The notes under the pieces were generated by a model. The model ran no database searches and was not told where the DNA came from. It saw nothing but the letters and a program-made list of their open reading frames with translations. From Hellea sp. (GTDB taxonomy: Bacteria; Pseudomonadota; Alphaproteobacteria; Caulobacterales; Maricaulaceae), in contig JAHDHS010000006.1 of assembly GCA_020631215.1 (NCBI GenBank), forward strand, positions 1-64,000: a stretch of 64,000 bases of DNA, given 5' to 3'. How positions within the stretch are numbered: the first letter of the stretch is position 1; every line of letters begins with the position of its first letter. This document shows, piece after piece, positions 1 through 9,020 of the stretch. A program made the position numbers and the translations under genes.

Positions 1-2
1 CG

Positions 3-656
3 GATTTGCTGAAGGTCGCCGAAGCCGTGAACGGGCCGGATTTTGTGCCGTTCCATGAAGGCCTGTTTATCAAAGACGCGGGGCTGGGCGCGGCGGTGTC
101 CTGGCATCAGGACGGCGATACCCATTGGGATAATCCCGATTTCGACGAAAATATTCACGGCTTTAATTTCATGGGACAGGTCTATGGCAGCACCGCCGTC
201 AATGGCGTGTGGGTTGTGCCGGGCACGCATAAACATGGCCGTGTGGATATTGTCAAAAAGGTCAAACAGGCGGGCTCCGAGCGCCTGCCCGACGCCGTGC
301 CGATTATTTGCAACCCCGGAGATGTCGTGATCAATAACCGGCAAATCCTGCATGGGTCTTTTGCCAATACCGGCTATGAGCCGCGCCTGACGGTGAATTT
401 CGGATTCCATCCCCGGGCCTCCGTGCTGGGCGTTCACGGCGCGGGGCTCCATGCCGAAGCGGCGACCTTTGATGCGGACTTTATCAAACACCGCTCCCGC
501 TTGATTGGCATAGCCATTGACGCAAGGCGGCAGAGATTTCCCGATGAAACGCCCTATGAATACGCCCCCTTCGCCGGGGACACAGACGCCTATATCTGGA
601 ATCCGGATGTCCAAGCCTCTCTGAAAGACTATAATATGATGGATTTGAGTATTTAG
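3..656 (+). CDS. Phytanoyl-CoA dioxygenase (PhyH) family protein, 5' truncated by window
   Basis: The reading frame is open to the window edge, so the N-terminus is missing; about 218 residues are visible. The segment WHQDGDTHW supplies the H-x-D pair of Fe(II)/2-oxoglutarate dioxygenases, a later ILHGS supplies the probable third iron ligand, and the Arg in PRLTVNF is the likely 2-oxoglutarate contact. The VVPGTHKHG stretch is typical of PhyH proteins. The family oxidises varied small molecules and lipids; the substrate cannot be told from the sequence. It ends 9 bp before the convergent SDR gene. Confidence 0.75.
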   Translation, partial: DLLKVAEAVNGPDFVPFHEGLFIKDAGLGAAVSWHQDGDTHWDNPDFDENIHGFNFMGQVYGSTAVNGVWVVPGTHKHGRVDIVKKVKQAGSERLPDAVPIICNPGDVVINNRQILHGSFANTGYEPRLTVNFGFHPRASVLGVHGAGLHAEAATFDADFIKHRSRLIGIAIDARRQRFPDETPYEYAPFAGDTDAYIWNPDVQASLKDYNMMDLSI

Positions 657-665
657 AGGCGCAGA

Positions 666-1460
666 CTAACTCAGGGCGGCTTTGATGGCCGTGACGACGT
701 CAGCAATTTTTTGCTCATTTTGGCCATCAGGATGGGGCGGGGCAAAGCGTCCGCTGTCATTGTCAAAATAATCACCGCTGCGGCCGTCAAATTCGTCTGA
801 AAGAGCGGCGCGCAGGAGGATATCCGCGCCAATGCCGACATCATTGTCCGACCCGCCCCAACCCTCTTTGACCATATTGGTATTGAGCAGCGAGCCGGGA
901 TTGACGGCGGAAAATAAAGGCCCGTTAGGGTGGGCATTTGCCATGTGACGCGTCCACATAGTGATGGCCAGCTTGCTCTGCGCGTAGGCGGGCATATCGC
1001 CAAGCTTTGTGTGACCGGCCAGCGCGTCTGTATCAACGGGCGCTTGGGCTGCAGAGGATAGATTAACCACCCGTCCGCTCTCCGGGATAATCGGCAATAG
1101 TCGATCTGTCAGCCTGTAGGGCGCGAATAGATTGACCACGAAGCGTAAGTCAAAGCCGTCCTCTGTGCGTGGATGCGCGGTTTTGTAAACGCCAGCATTA
1201 TTGATCAAAACATCCAACCGTTTGTGGGCGTTCAATACAGAACTTGCCATTTGCTCGACATTGGTCAGTGACGAAAAGTCTGCTTCATATGTTTCAATCG
1301 TGCCCGCGCCTTCAATCGCTAAGAGCTCGTTTTTGACCTTGGACAGCTTGTCAGGATTGCGGCCATGGATCAGCAAAGTGTGACCTCGCGCCGCGAGCAG
1401 CTTCGCGGTTTCATAACCGATCCCGTCCGTTGCGCCCGTGATGAGGATTGTCTTGATCAT
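666..1460 (-). CDS. SDR-family NAD(P)-dependent oxidoreductase
   Basis: This 264-residue protein is a classical short-chain dehydrogenase/reductase. It has the nucleotide-binding TGATDGIG motif at residues 8-15, NNAG at 87-90, the catalytic serine region NLSS at 133-136 and the YxxxK pair Y159/K163. Arg34 after the second beta strand (HGRN) suggests an NADP preference, which is inference. The overall length and the late insertion resemble retinol dehydrogenase/WW-domain oxidoreductase-like SDRs. It is convergent with the PhyH gene; no operon partner is evident. The substrate is unknown. Confidence 0.85.
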   Translation of the reverse strand: MIKTILITGATDGIGYETAKLLAARGHTLLIHGRNPDKLSKVKNELLAIEGAGTIETYEADFSSLTNVEQMASSVLNAHKRLDVLINNAGVYKTAHPRTEDGFDLRFVVNLFAPYRLTDRLLPIIPESGRVVNLSSAAQAPVDTDALAGHTKLGDMPAYAQSKLAITMWTRHMANAHPNGPLFSAVNPGSLLNTNMVKEGWGGSDNDVGIGADILLRAALSDEFDGRSGDYFDNDSGRFAPPHPDGQNEQKIADVVTAIKAALS

Positions 1461-1655
1461 GCGGTCTCCTTTTGATGAAGCTTAAATCGGTGATGCAGTC
1501 ATAAATATGCGTAATTAAGGGTTATGCATAGCAAAAGCGCTCGGTCATGACAGCCGTGATTGTTCTGATAGCCGCCAGGTCGAAGCTGCCTCGGAGGTCA
1601 GAGTGCCCGCCCTCAAAGATTGGGGCGAGCACTATATTTCAGATCGTAAAGCGCC

Positions 1656-3776
1656 TTAGAAATCGGCGCTGACCGAGAAGCGGACATTGCGTCCGGGCAG
1701 GGGTACTTCGTCTTTCAGGAAGGATGTGTGCTGCCGCGCATCATCATCCAACAGGTTCAGGACGGAGAGACTGAGGCGCACATTTTGCGCGTCCACAGGC
1801 GCGCGCCATGACGCAAACAAATTGACCAAAGCGTAATCATCCGTGGGGATTTCAAACTCTGTGATCTTGTTCTGCTTAGCGGCATAATCAAGTTCTGCGC
1901 GCAGGCGGAAACGATCTGTCTCGGCCTCCAGACCCGTCAGGACAGAGAGCGGCGGGATGCGGGGTAGGTTGCCGCTATCCGTTTTAGCGCGGACATATTC
2001 GGCCAAACTATCCGCCTTCACGGTCCAGTTCCCAAACTCCGCGATATTCATGCCGGCCTGAACCTCAAAACCTTTAAACGTCGCGTCATCGCCCGTAAAT
2101 TGATAGACGGGCAATTCGTCTTCTTCCTCGCCTGTCGCGACTTCGAAAATATAATCGCTATAGTCCGTGTAGAAGCCATTGACGGTAATGAAGTGGCCGT
2201 CCTCTTTGTGACGGAAAGCCAGCTCAACGCCGGTGGCGGTTTCTTTATCCAGCGTATTATCACCCAGCTCAAACTGGCTCGTCGCCAGATGCGGGCCGTT
2301 GGAATATAGCTCTTCGGTTGTCGGCGCGCGCTCTGTGCGGAATACGGTGCCGCCAAGGCGCACGGCGTCGGTCAGATGCACATCACCGCCCGCAGATAAG
2401 CTGAACAGGTCAAAATTCAGATTTTCACGAGTGGCTGAATTTTTCTGCTTGGTATTTTCAAAGCGGGCTGCGCCTTCCAGATGGAAATCACCGATTTCTT
2501 TTTCATGGAATGTATAAAGGCCGATTTGTTTTGTGGTGGTCGGCGGCACAAAGGCTTCCTCGCCAATGGCAGAGAAATCGCGTTCGCGATATTGCACGCC
2601 ATGGGCGGCGGACCAGCCATTCTTTTCGGCCTGGATAGCCTCAAGACGGCCTTCAAAGCCTTCATTGGCAAAGACTGTACCGACTTCGTCACCTTCAAAT
2701 TCGGTGTGCTCGTAATCCGCATAGCCGCCAAAGAATTGCAGACGCTGGATAAAGCCGTCAAATTCGACCGCGCCGTTCACATCGATGCGGGTCTGATCAA
2801 GGCCGATGGAAACGGTTTCTTCCTCTTCTTCCTCACCATGTTCCTCTTCATCGTGATCTTCATCTTCGTCATGATCTTCATCTTCGTGGCCATGACCATG
2901 ATCATGTCCGCCGGGGATGCCGTAATCAGAGTCAAATTTGTGAACCGCAAAGCCAATAAAGCCGCGATCCCCGACATAGGACAAACCGCCGGTCAGGCTG
3001 GTTGATTTGGTGGAAGAGTTATCCAGCCGGCCGAATTGTTCTTCTTCTTCCTCTTCCTCGTGATCATGTTCGTCTTCGTCGTGATCTTCATCCTCATCAT
3101 GCTCTTCCTCTTCTTCGAGCGCGCGCAGGCGGGCGCTCTCGGCAAAGCCCGGAATGCGGTAATCATCGGTCTCGCGGTAAGTGCCGTCCAGATGCAGGAC
3201 AAGGTTGCTGCCAATGCCGTAATCGATGGAGGCTGCGCCTTCGCGGCCATTATCGACGCTGCTCGCGCCAATGCGCACATAGGCTTCAACGCCGTCCGGC
3301 ATTTCCTCTGGAATACGCCCGTCAATCACATTGACGATACCGCCGGAACCGGATGACCCATAGCGCAGCAGGGAAGCTCCGCGCAGCACTTCGATGCGTT
3401 CAGCCTGGGCCGGTTCTGCCGCGACGGCATGATCCGGGGAGGCAGAGGAGGCATCAATGGAGCCAATGCCGTTTGTCAAAACGCGCACGCGGTCGCCGCC
3501 TTGCCCGCGAATGATCGGGCGGGACGCGCCGGCTCCGAAAAATGTCGATGATACGCCGGGCTCAGTTTTCAAGGTTTCGCCGATATTTCCGGCCAGGCGG
3601 TCTTGCAGTTCTTCACCGGACAAGACGGAGACGCCGGTAATGGCTTCGTCAACCGAGCGGGTGAGGGGGGAGCCTGTGACGATGATCTCGTCTTCGGCTA
3701 GTTGCGCCATAGCCGGGGCTGCGGCGGAAAGTAAAAGGGTGGCAGCCAATGTGCTGCGAGTAAATTTAAAGGACAT
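1656..3776 (-). CDS. TonB-dependent outer-membrane receptor, probable zinc (ZnuD-like) transporter
   Basis: This is a 706-residue outer-membrane receptor. Residues 1-24 form a signal peptide ending AMA. The plug domain starts near EIIVTGSPL (about 29-37), with SRPIIRGQGGDR and VEVLRG-type plug motifs, and the barrel ends in a C-terminal Phe (SVSADF), as expected for BamA recognition. Two low-complexity His/Asp/Glu-rich segments at about 221-247 and 291-320 fall in predicted extracellular loops. Such loops occur in ZnuD-type zinc receptors, so zinc is the most likely substrate. The upstream small gene and the Zur-like site at 4148-4160 fit this. A hairpin able to mask its Shine-Dalgarno sits just upstream. 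Cobalt, nickel or copper are alternatives. Confidence 0.85.
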   Translation of the reverse strand: MSFKFTRSTLAATLLLSAAAPAMAQLAEDEIIVTGSPLTRSVDEAITGVSVLSGEELQDRLAGNIGETLKTEPGVSSTFFGAGASRPIIRGQGGDRVRVLTNGIGSIDASSASPDHAVAAEPAQAERIEVLRGASLLRYGSSGSGGIVNVIDGRIPEEMPDGVEAYVRIGASSVDNGREGAASIDYGIGSNLVLHLDGTYRETDDYRIPGFAESARLRALEEEEEHDEDEDHDEDEHDHEEEEEEEQFGRLDNSSTKSTSLTGGLSYVGDRGFIGFAVHKFDSDYGIPGGHDHGHGHEDEDHDEDEDHDEEEHGEEEEEETVSIGLDQTRIDVNGAVEFDGFIQRLQFFGGYADYEHTEFEGDEVGTVFANEGFEGRLEAIQAEKNGWSAAHGVQYRERDFSAIGEEAFVPPTTTKQIGLYTFHEKEIGDFHLEGAARFENTKQKNSATRENLNFDLFSLSAGGDVHLTDAVRLGGTVFRTERAPTTEELYSNGPHLATSQFELGDNTLDKETATGVELAFRHKEDGHFITVNGFYTDYSDYIFEVATGEEEDELPVYQFTGDDATFKGFEVQAGMNIAEFGNWTVKADSLAEYVRAKTDSGNLPRIPPLSVLTGLEAETDRFRLRAELDYAAKQNKITEFEIPTDDYALVNLFASWRAPVDAQNVRLSLSVLNLLDDDARQHTSFLKDEVPLPGRNVRFSVSADF

Positions 3777-3784
3777 GATAAACT

Positions 3785-3847
3785 CTTAGTCAAAAATGTG
3801 GAATTAGCTGCTGCGAGGCAACAGGCATTGAGGTTGTTTTGACTAAG
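3785..3847 (-). promoter_or_regulatory. Perfect 11-bp inverted repeat in the leader of the TonB receptor
   Basis: CTTAGTCAAAA at 3785-3795 and TTTTGACTAAG at 3837-3847 are exact reverse complements separated by 41 nt. In the minus-strand mRNA this hairpin spans the stop codon of the small upstream gene and ends within the AAGAG Shine-Dalgarno of the receptor (start codon at 3776). It could couple translation of the two genes or modulate receptor expression. No U-run follows, so it is not a standard terminator. Function is inferred only from position. Confidence 0.45.
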
Positions 3848-4142
3848 CGGTTGGGGGACTTCGGGGCGGCGGGCCGCGTACAATCGGGCGTAGATAACGC
3901 GCAGATCTATAGGCTGTGAATGTTTCGGCTGTGGTCTCTGCCGCCGGAGCGTTAAAGCTCGGCGTGACAGGCACTACCGCAATATCCTCAGACGTCAGAA
4001 CGCTGACATCACAGGCAACACCGTCATGCTCATGCGGGCCGTCGCCATAGGCCGCATTGTGGCCCAGCGCAAAGCTTTGCAGGCTGAGGAACAGCACCGC
4101 AAACATGGCGATGATCGCGATATGTAAGCGTCTAGCTGACAT
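3843..4142 (-). CDS. Small exported/membrane protein, DUF2946-like, in zinc-receptor operon
   Basis: This 99-residue protein starts with a hydrophobic segment (about residues 8-27) that can act as a signal peptide or anchor. A short metal-binding-looking stretch GPHEHDGVAC follows, and the tail is Pro/Arg-rich (RGPPPRSPP). Small proteins with this plan commonly precede metal-related TonB receptors in alphaproteobacteria; the resemblance to DUF2946 is by eye. It precedes the receptor by 66 bp on the same strand, so the two are probably cotranscribed. There is no Shine-Dalgarno: a -10 element lies 7 bp before the ATG, which suggests a leaderless mRNA. Function is unknown; periplasmic zinc handling is a guess. 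Confidence 0.6.
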   Translation of the reverse strand: MSARRLHIAIIAMFAVLFLSLQSFALGHNAAYGDGPHEHDGVACDVSVLTSEDIAVVPVTPSFNAPAAETTAETFTAYRSARYLRPIVRGPPPRSPPTA

Positions 4143-4147
4143 GGCGC

Positions 4148-4178
4148 GTTATATCGTAACTTTTACGACAAGTGTCAA
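4148..4178 (-). promoter_or_regulatory. Sigma-70-type promoter with overlapping Zur-like operator
   Basis: On the minus strand TTGACA (4178-4173) is followed, after 17 bp, by GATATA (4155-4150). The start codon begins 7 bp further on, at the expected transcription start. The plus-strand 13-mer GTTATATCGTAAC at 4148-4160 has GTTA/TAAC arms and matches my recollection of the alphaproteobacterial Zur consensus (GTTATATTATAAC) at 11 of 13 positions. It overlaps the -10, so a zinc-loaded repressor would block RNA polymerase. The promoter would drive the small protein and the TonB receptor. Confidence 0.55.
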
Positions 4179-4193
4179 CAATTTGTGGCAGGT

Positions 4194-5534
4194 CTATAGA
4201 AGTTCCGGTGCGACATATTTTTGCACGACTTTCTTCACGGTCAGGCCTTGGACGATGATGGAGAACACCACCACGCCATAGGTTGCGGTCAGGATCAGCG
4301 GCTTATATTCATTGTCGGGCAGGGACAGGGCGAGCGCGACGGATATGCCGCCACGCACCCCGCCCCAGGTCAGCACTGGAATGGCGCCTTTGGTGAAATT
4401 CTTGAAGGTTCCAATTAGCTTCATGGGCACGGAAACTGCGCAGAGCCGCGCGATCAAAACCAGCGGAATCGCCAGTAAGGTAATCAAGGCATAATCCGGC
4501 GCGAGGCCGAGCACGAGGATTTCCAAACCAATCAAAAGGAACAAAACGGAGTTTAAAATCTCGTCGATCATTTCCCAAAAGCCGAACAGGTAAAGCTGCG
4601 TATGTTCGCTCATGGCGGTGGCCGCGCCCTTATTGCCAATCATCAATCCCGCAACGACCACGGCAATCGGGCCGGAGAGATGATGGCCCAAAATATTGAT
4701 CCGCTGCGCGATGGCATAGGTACCTGCCACAAGCGCGAGGGAGATCAGGATTTCAATCGCATGTTCGTCAATCCGCTCCATCATTTTGTAACCGATAAAT
4801 CCAGCCATCGCGCCAAGTATGGCGCCGCCGACGGCGTCGACCAAAAACAACTCGATCACGTCCCAGACACCGACACTCGCATGGGCTCCTGTTGTGCTGG
4901 CCATGACGGGCCCGGCGACCTGCCATTGTTCAAACATGGCGTGGCCGCCCGCCGTCCCCGTCGCAATTGCGAGGATCAACGTAAAGACAACAACACCGAC
5001 CCCGTCATTAAACAGGCTTTCGCCCGCAATTTTCGTCTCTAGGGATTTGGGCATTTTGACGGTTTTCAGGATCGACAAAACCGCGACCGGGTCGGTCGGG
5101 CTGATCAGCGCGCCAAAGACCAGCGCCCAGATATAGGGAATCTCCGCGCCGAACAGCTTGGTGAGCAGGAAAAACCCGGTGCCCACGATAAAGGTCGACA
5201 GGATAACGCCGAATGTCGCCATGGAGCCAATCGCCCATTTCGCGTCCCGCAATTTCCCAAAATCAACATGCAGCGCACCCGCAAAGAGCAGGAATCCAAG
5301 CATGCCTTTCATCAGGGTTTCATTAAAATCAATCTGTCCGATGGCGCCGGATAAGGATTCATAGATTTGCAGGCTCGGGAAAAACGCCTCCAGCGCCATA
5401 ATCACAAAACTTGCGAACAGCGCCATCATCAGCAGGCCAATCGTATGCGGCAGCTTGAAATAGGCCCGGTTCAGCCAGGACAGAAGCGCCGACAAAACAA
5501 GCAGCAACGCCGCAATTTCAAACAAACTGAGCAT
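4194..5534 (-). CDS. Monovalent cation:proton antiporter, CPA1 family
   Basis: This is a roughly 446-residue, 10-12 helix inner-membrane protein exchanging Na+ or K+ for protons. Diagnostic features are SPTDPVAVLS and GESLFNDGVGVVVFT, the latter being the paired Asp-bearing ion-binding helix of CPA1/NhaP-type exchangers. The start at 5534 is chosen because GGAGGG lies 4-5 nt upstream of the ATG; an in-frame ATG at 5600 would add 22 residues without homology to the family. It is monocistronic as far as can be seen, and its 3' end abuts the Zur-like promoter. Role: pH and sodium homeostasis. Confidence 0.88.
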   Translation of the reverse strand: MLSLFEIAALLLVLSALLSWLNRAYFKLPHTIGLLMMALFASFVIMALEAFFPSLQIYESLSGAIGQIDFNETLMKGMLGFLLFAGALHVDFGKLRDAKWAIGSMATFGVILSTFIVGTGFFLLTKLFGAEIPYIWALVFGALISPTDPVAVLSILKTVKMPKSLETKIAGESLFNDGVGVVVFTLILAIATGTAGGHAMFEQWQVAGPVMASTTGAHASVGVWDVIELFLVDAVGGAILGAMAGFIGYKMMERIDEHAIEILISLALVAGTYAIAQRINILGHHLSGPIAVVVAGLMIGNKGAATAMSEHTQLYLFGFWEMIDEILNSVLFLLIGLEILVLGLAPDYALITLLAIPLVLIARLCAVSVPMKLIGTFKNFTKGAIPVLTWGGVRGGISVALALSLPDNEYKPLILTATYGVVVFSIIVQGLTVKKVVQKYVAPELL

Positions 5535-5666
5535 GAATCCCTCCGCAAATTTCCGCCAAGCTAAGGTTTTTGCGGTCAAACTCAAGATAATATCGCTCAA
5601 CTCTCAGGCGTTTATATTTTACCTGCGCCATATCTTTGTTAAGGATGACATCAAAGGGGAGAGAGC

Positions 5667-6983
5667 ATGAAAAAATTACTCGCGAGTGCGGCCTGTTTGG
5701 CCATGTTGACAGTGCCGGCATTGGCGCATGATATGGATGTTGATGACATCAAATCATCGGTACAGGCCGATTATGATGCCAATCTAAAAGACCTGTTCAT
5801 CCACTTTCACAAAAACCCTGAACTCTCTTTCCGGGAGTTTGAAACCTCCAAACGGCTGGCGGCGGAAATTCGTGCTCTGGGCTATGACGTAACAGAAGGT
5901 ATCGGGAAGACCGGACTGGTCGCCGTGCTGAAAAACGGGGACGGGCCGACCGTCATGGTGCGGGCCGATATGGACGGCCTGCCAGTGAAGGAGGATAGCG
6001 GTCTGTCATACGCCTCTGTTGCCACGCAGGAAAGCATTGACGGTAAGGTGAAACCCGTCATGCATGCTTGCGGCCATGATGTGCACATGACGGCATTGAT
6101 CGGAACGGCGCGGCAATTGATGGAGCGCAAAGATGACTGGTCGGGGACTTTGGTTCTGATAGGACAGCCAGCGGAGGAGCGTATTTCCGGCGCACGCGCC
6201 ATGCTCGAAGATGGTCTTTATGAAAAATTCCCCAAACCGGATTATGCGCTGGCGCTGCATGTCTCTGCCCAGACCCCGACGGGCAAGCTCGAATTGACGG
6301 ACAGCCTCGCCTATTCCAGTTCTGACAGTGTGGATATTTCTGTCTTTGGCGTCGGTGCCCATGGCGCGAGCCCGCATATGGGCGTGGACCCTGTCTTGAT
6401 TGCGTCTCAAATTGTGGTGAGTCTACAGACCATTGTTTCGCGCAATATTGCCCCGCTTGATCCCGGCGTGATTACCGTCGGCTCCATTCATGGCGGAACG
6501 AAACATAACATCATCGGGGACCGGGTGGATTTGCAGCTTACCGTCCGATCAGATGATCCCAAAGTGCGTCAGGCTTTGCTGGACGGGATTGACCGGGTGG
6601 CGAAAAATACGGCGCTGGCTTACGGCACGCCGGAGAATTTGCTGCCCAAAGTCACGCGCCTGCCTGAAAATACGCCGCCCACGAAAAATGACGCGCAGAC
6701 CGCGCGGCGTCTGCGCAAGGTTCTAAAAGACACTTTGGGTGATGACATCTTTAACGACGAGCCGCGCAAAGGCATGGGGGCGGAGGATTTTGCCTATTTC
6801 GTCGAGCCGAAACACGGCGTGAAGGGCGTCTATTTTGCGGTCGGCGGCACTCCCGCCATAGACATCCCGAAATCCGCCTCTCACCATTCGCCATTCTTCA
6901 AAATTCAGCCTGAACCCTCCGTCACCCTCGGCGTCGAAGCCATGACCATCGCCGCGATGGAGCTATTTCACGACGAAGAATAA
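5667..6983 (+). CDS. Exported M20D amidohydrolase (hippurate/IAA-amino acid hydrolase-like)
   Basis: This 438-residue protein has a cleavable signal peptide (about 1-20, ending ALA) and the M20D core. Metal-binding motifs include VRADMDGLP (98-106), HACGHDVH (133-140, with the usual Cys and His ligands) and PAEER (169-173, catalytic and ligand glutamates). The dimerisation domain follows GVGAHGASPH. The family removes acyl groups from N-acyl amino acids. Periplasmic location is indicated by the signal peptide. A good GGGGAGAG Shine-Dalgarno precedes the ATG. The gene stands alone between divergent and downstream neighbours; the substrate is not determined. Confidence 0.88.
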   Translation: MKKLLASAACLAMLTVPALAHDMDVDDIKSSVQADYDANLKDLFIHFHKNPELSFREFETSKRLAAEIRALGYDVTEGIGKTGLVAVLKNGDGPTVMVRADMDGLPVKEDSGLSYASVATQESIDGKVKPVMHACGHDVHMTALIGTARQLMERKDDWSGTLVLIGQPAEERISGARAMLEDGLYEKFPKPDYALALHVSAQTPTGKLELTDSLAYSSSDSVDISVFGVGAHGASPHMGVDPVLIASQIVVSLQTIVSRNIAPLDPGVITVGSIHGGTKHNIIGDRVDLQLTVRSDDPKVRQALLDGIDRVAKNTALAYGTPENLLPKVTRLPENTPPTKNDAQTARRLRKVLKDTLGDDIFNDEPRKGMGAEDFAYFVEPKHGVKGVYFAVGGTPAIDIPKSASHHSPFFKIQPEPSVTLGVEAMTIAAMELFHDEE

Positions 6984-7108
6984 GCGAACTGCCGCCACTT
7001 GACTTGACCGCGTCATAAGCTAAGTCCGCGCTCACATTAACCCGGCGCGGCGGACCGTTTCTCTGTTTGCGCCCCAAGAGCTCAGATCACGAGCTAAGGA
7101 GCACGAAA

Positions 7109-8926
7109 ATGCACGCTTTCCGTAGCCATACTTGCGGCGAATTACGCAAATCCAATGTTGGCGAGACTGTCAAATTATCCGGCTGGATTCACAATAAACG
7201 CGAACATGCCAATGCGCTGTTCATCGATCTGCGCGATCATTACGGCATCAGCCAGGTCGTGGTCTTTCCGGCAGCCGCATTTTACGAAGAGATCAAACGC
7301 GCGACCAAAGAATCCGTGATCACTGTGACGGGCGAATTACTGGCCCGCGACGCTGAGGCGGTCAATCCTGAAATCCCCACGGGTGAGGTTGAGCTGCGCG
7401 CCGATGAGCTGATCATCGAATCCGCCGCCGACCCACTGCCGCTGCCGGTCTTTGGCGAGCAGGAATATCCCGAAGACATCCGCCTGAAGCACCGTTATCT
7501 CGATCTGCGCCGCGAGACTTTGCACAATAATATTATCCTGCGCGGGCAGGTGATTAACTCCCTGCGCCGCCGGATGATCGAGCAGGGCTTTACCGAATTT
7601 CAAACGCCGATCCTGACGGCGTCCTCGCCCGAAGGCGCGCGCGACTTCCTCGTGCCAAGCCGCCTGAACCCGGGCAAGTTTTACGCCCTGCCGCAAGCCC
7701 CGCAGCAATTTAAACAGCTGCTCATGGTGGCGGGCTTTGATCGTTATTTCCAGATCGCGCCTTGTTTCCGCGACGAAGATGCCCGTGCGGATCGCAGCCC
7801 GGGCGAGTTTTATCAGCTCGATGTCGAGATGAGTTTCGTCACGCAGGAAGATGTCTTCCAGGCGATTGAGCCTGTGATGGCGGGCGTGTTTGAAGAATTC
7901 GCGGATGGGCGCAAGGTCGAAACACCATTTCCGCGCATTCCCTATAAAGAGTCGATGGAGAAATATGGCTCTGACAAACCCGATCTGCGCATCCCGTTTG
8001 AACTGACCGATGTCTCGGAATTCTTCACGGATGAGAGCAAGACCGGCTTTGGTATTTTTGCCAAAATCACAAATGGCGGCGGCAAGGTCATCGCCATTCC
8101 GGCCAAGGGCGCAACGGACAGCCAGAGCCGGAAGTTCTTCGACGCCATGGATAAATGGGCGAAGAAAGAAATGCAGGCCCCGGGCCTAGGCTATGCCCGC
8201 CTGCGGGAAGAAGATGGCAAGGTCGTGTCGCAAGACCCGGCCCTTAAAAACTTTGAACCGGAACTCCTCAAAGCCCTGCTGGACAAGATGGGGCTTGGGG
8301 CCGGAGACGGCATCTTCTTCTCTGCCGGTAAAAAGACGGACGCCTATAAGCTGGCGGGCGCGGCGCGTAACCGCGTGGCGGCAGAGCTGGACATGATCCC
8401 GGATGGTGTGTTTAAATTTGCCTGGATTGTCGATTATCCGATGTATGAATGGGATGAAGACAATAAAAAAGTCGACTTCAGTCATAACCCGTTCTCTATG
8501 CCGCAAGGCGGGATGAAAGCCCTGCAAGACGCGGATACGACAGAGAAGCAGCTCGAAATCCTCGCCTATCAATATGACATTGTCTGTAACGGCGTGGAGC
8601 TGTCCTCCGGCGCGATCCGAAACCACAAAGCCGACATCATGTATAAGGCCTTTGAAATGGCGGGATATGGCCCCGAAGTTGTCGAGGACAAATTCGCCGG
8701 TATGATCAATGCGTTCAAATATGGCGCGCCGCCTCACGGGGGGATTGCGCCGGGTGTGGATCGCATCGTGATGCTGCTCGCAGGCACGAACACGATCCGC
8801 GACGTGATCCTGTTCCCGATGAACGGACAGGCGCAGGATTTGATGATGAACGCCCCCGCCGAAGTGGATACGGCGCAGCTAAAAGAGCTGAATATCAAAC
8901 TCGTACCCGTCGATCCAAAGGTCTAA
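7109..8926 (+). CDS. aspS: Aspartyl-tRNA synthetase (probably non-discriminating)
   Basis: This 605-residue class II synthetase charges tRNA-Asp. It has an N-terminal OB-fold anticodon domain (GWIHNKREH, about 25-33), class II motif 2 ([20 protein letters not shown]), the bacterial GAD insertion in the middle, and motif 3 ([12 protein letters not shown]) near the end. The start at 7109 has AAGGAG 8 nt upstream. Position 33 is His, where discriminating E. coli AspRS has Leu in RRRDLGS. His at this site is known from non-discriminating enzymes that also charge tRNA-Asn for GatCAB. That property is inferred, not shown. Confidence 0.97.
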   Translation: MHAFRSHTCGELRKSNVGETVKLSGWIHNKREHANALFIDLRDHYGISQVVVFPAAAFYEEIKRATKESVITVTGELLARDAEAVNPEIPTGEVELRADELIIESAADPLPLPVFGEQEYPEDIRLKHRYLDLRRETLHNNIILRGQVINSLRRRMIEQGFTEFQTPILTASSPEGARDFLVPSRLNPGKFYALPQAPQQFKQLLMVAGFDRYFQIAPCFRDEDARADRSPGEFYQLDVEMSFVTQEDVFQAIEPVMAGVFEEFADGRKVETPFPRIPYKESMEKYGSDKPDLRIPFELTDVSEFFTDESKTGFGIFAKITNGGGKVIAIPAKGATDSQSRKFFDAMDKWAKKEMQAPGLGYARLREEDGKVVSQDPALKNFEPELLKALLDKMGLGAGDGIFFSAGKKTDAYKLAGAARNRVAAELDMIPDGVFKFAWIVDYPMYEWDEDNKKVDFSHNPFSMPQGGMKALQDADTTEKQLEILAYQYDIVCNGVELSSGAIRNHKADIMYKAFEMAGYGPEVVEDKFAGMINAFKYGAPPHGGIAPGVDRIVMLLAGTNTIRDVILFPMNGQAQDLMMNAPAEVDTAQLKELNIKLVPVDPKV

Positions 8927-9020
8927 ATCGAAAGCTTTGTTCAGGCGCATTTGTGGCTTGAAAATCCCTGTGGCATGAACAGTGTCACAGGACACGATTC
9001 GATTTGGCCCGCTTGGATTT

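Noticed and set aside
1500..1655. Remnant of a coding region (frame ending PALKDWGEHYISDRKAP)
   Set aside because: Only about 45 codons without a start codon; the protein-like look is too weak to call a pseudogene.
2481..3356. Plus-strand frames with apparent membrane helices (runs of Val, Ile, Phe)
   Set aside because: These are the reverse complement of the Glu/Asp/His tracts of the TonB receptor; GAA/GAT codons read backwards as TTC/ATC.
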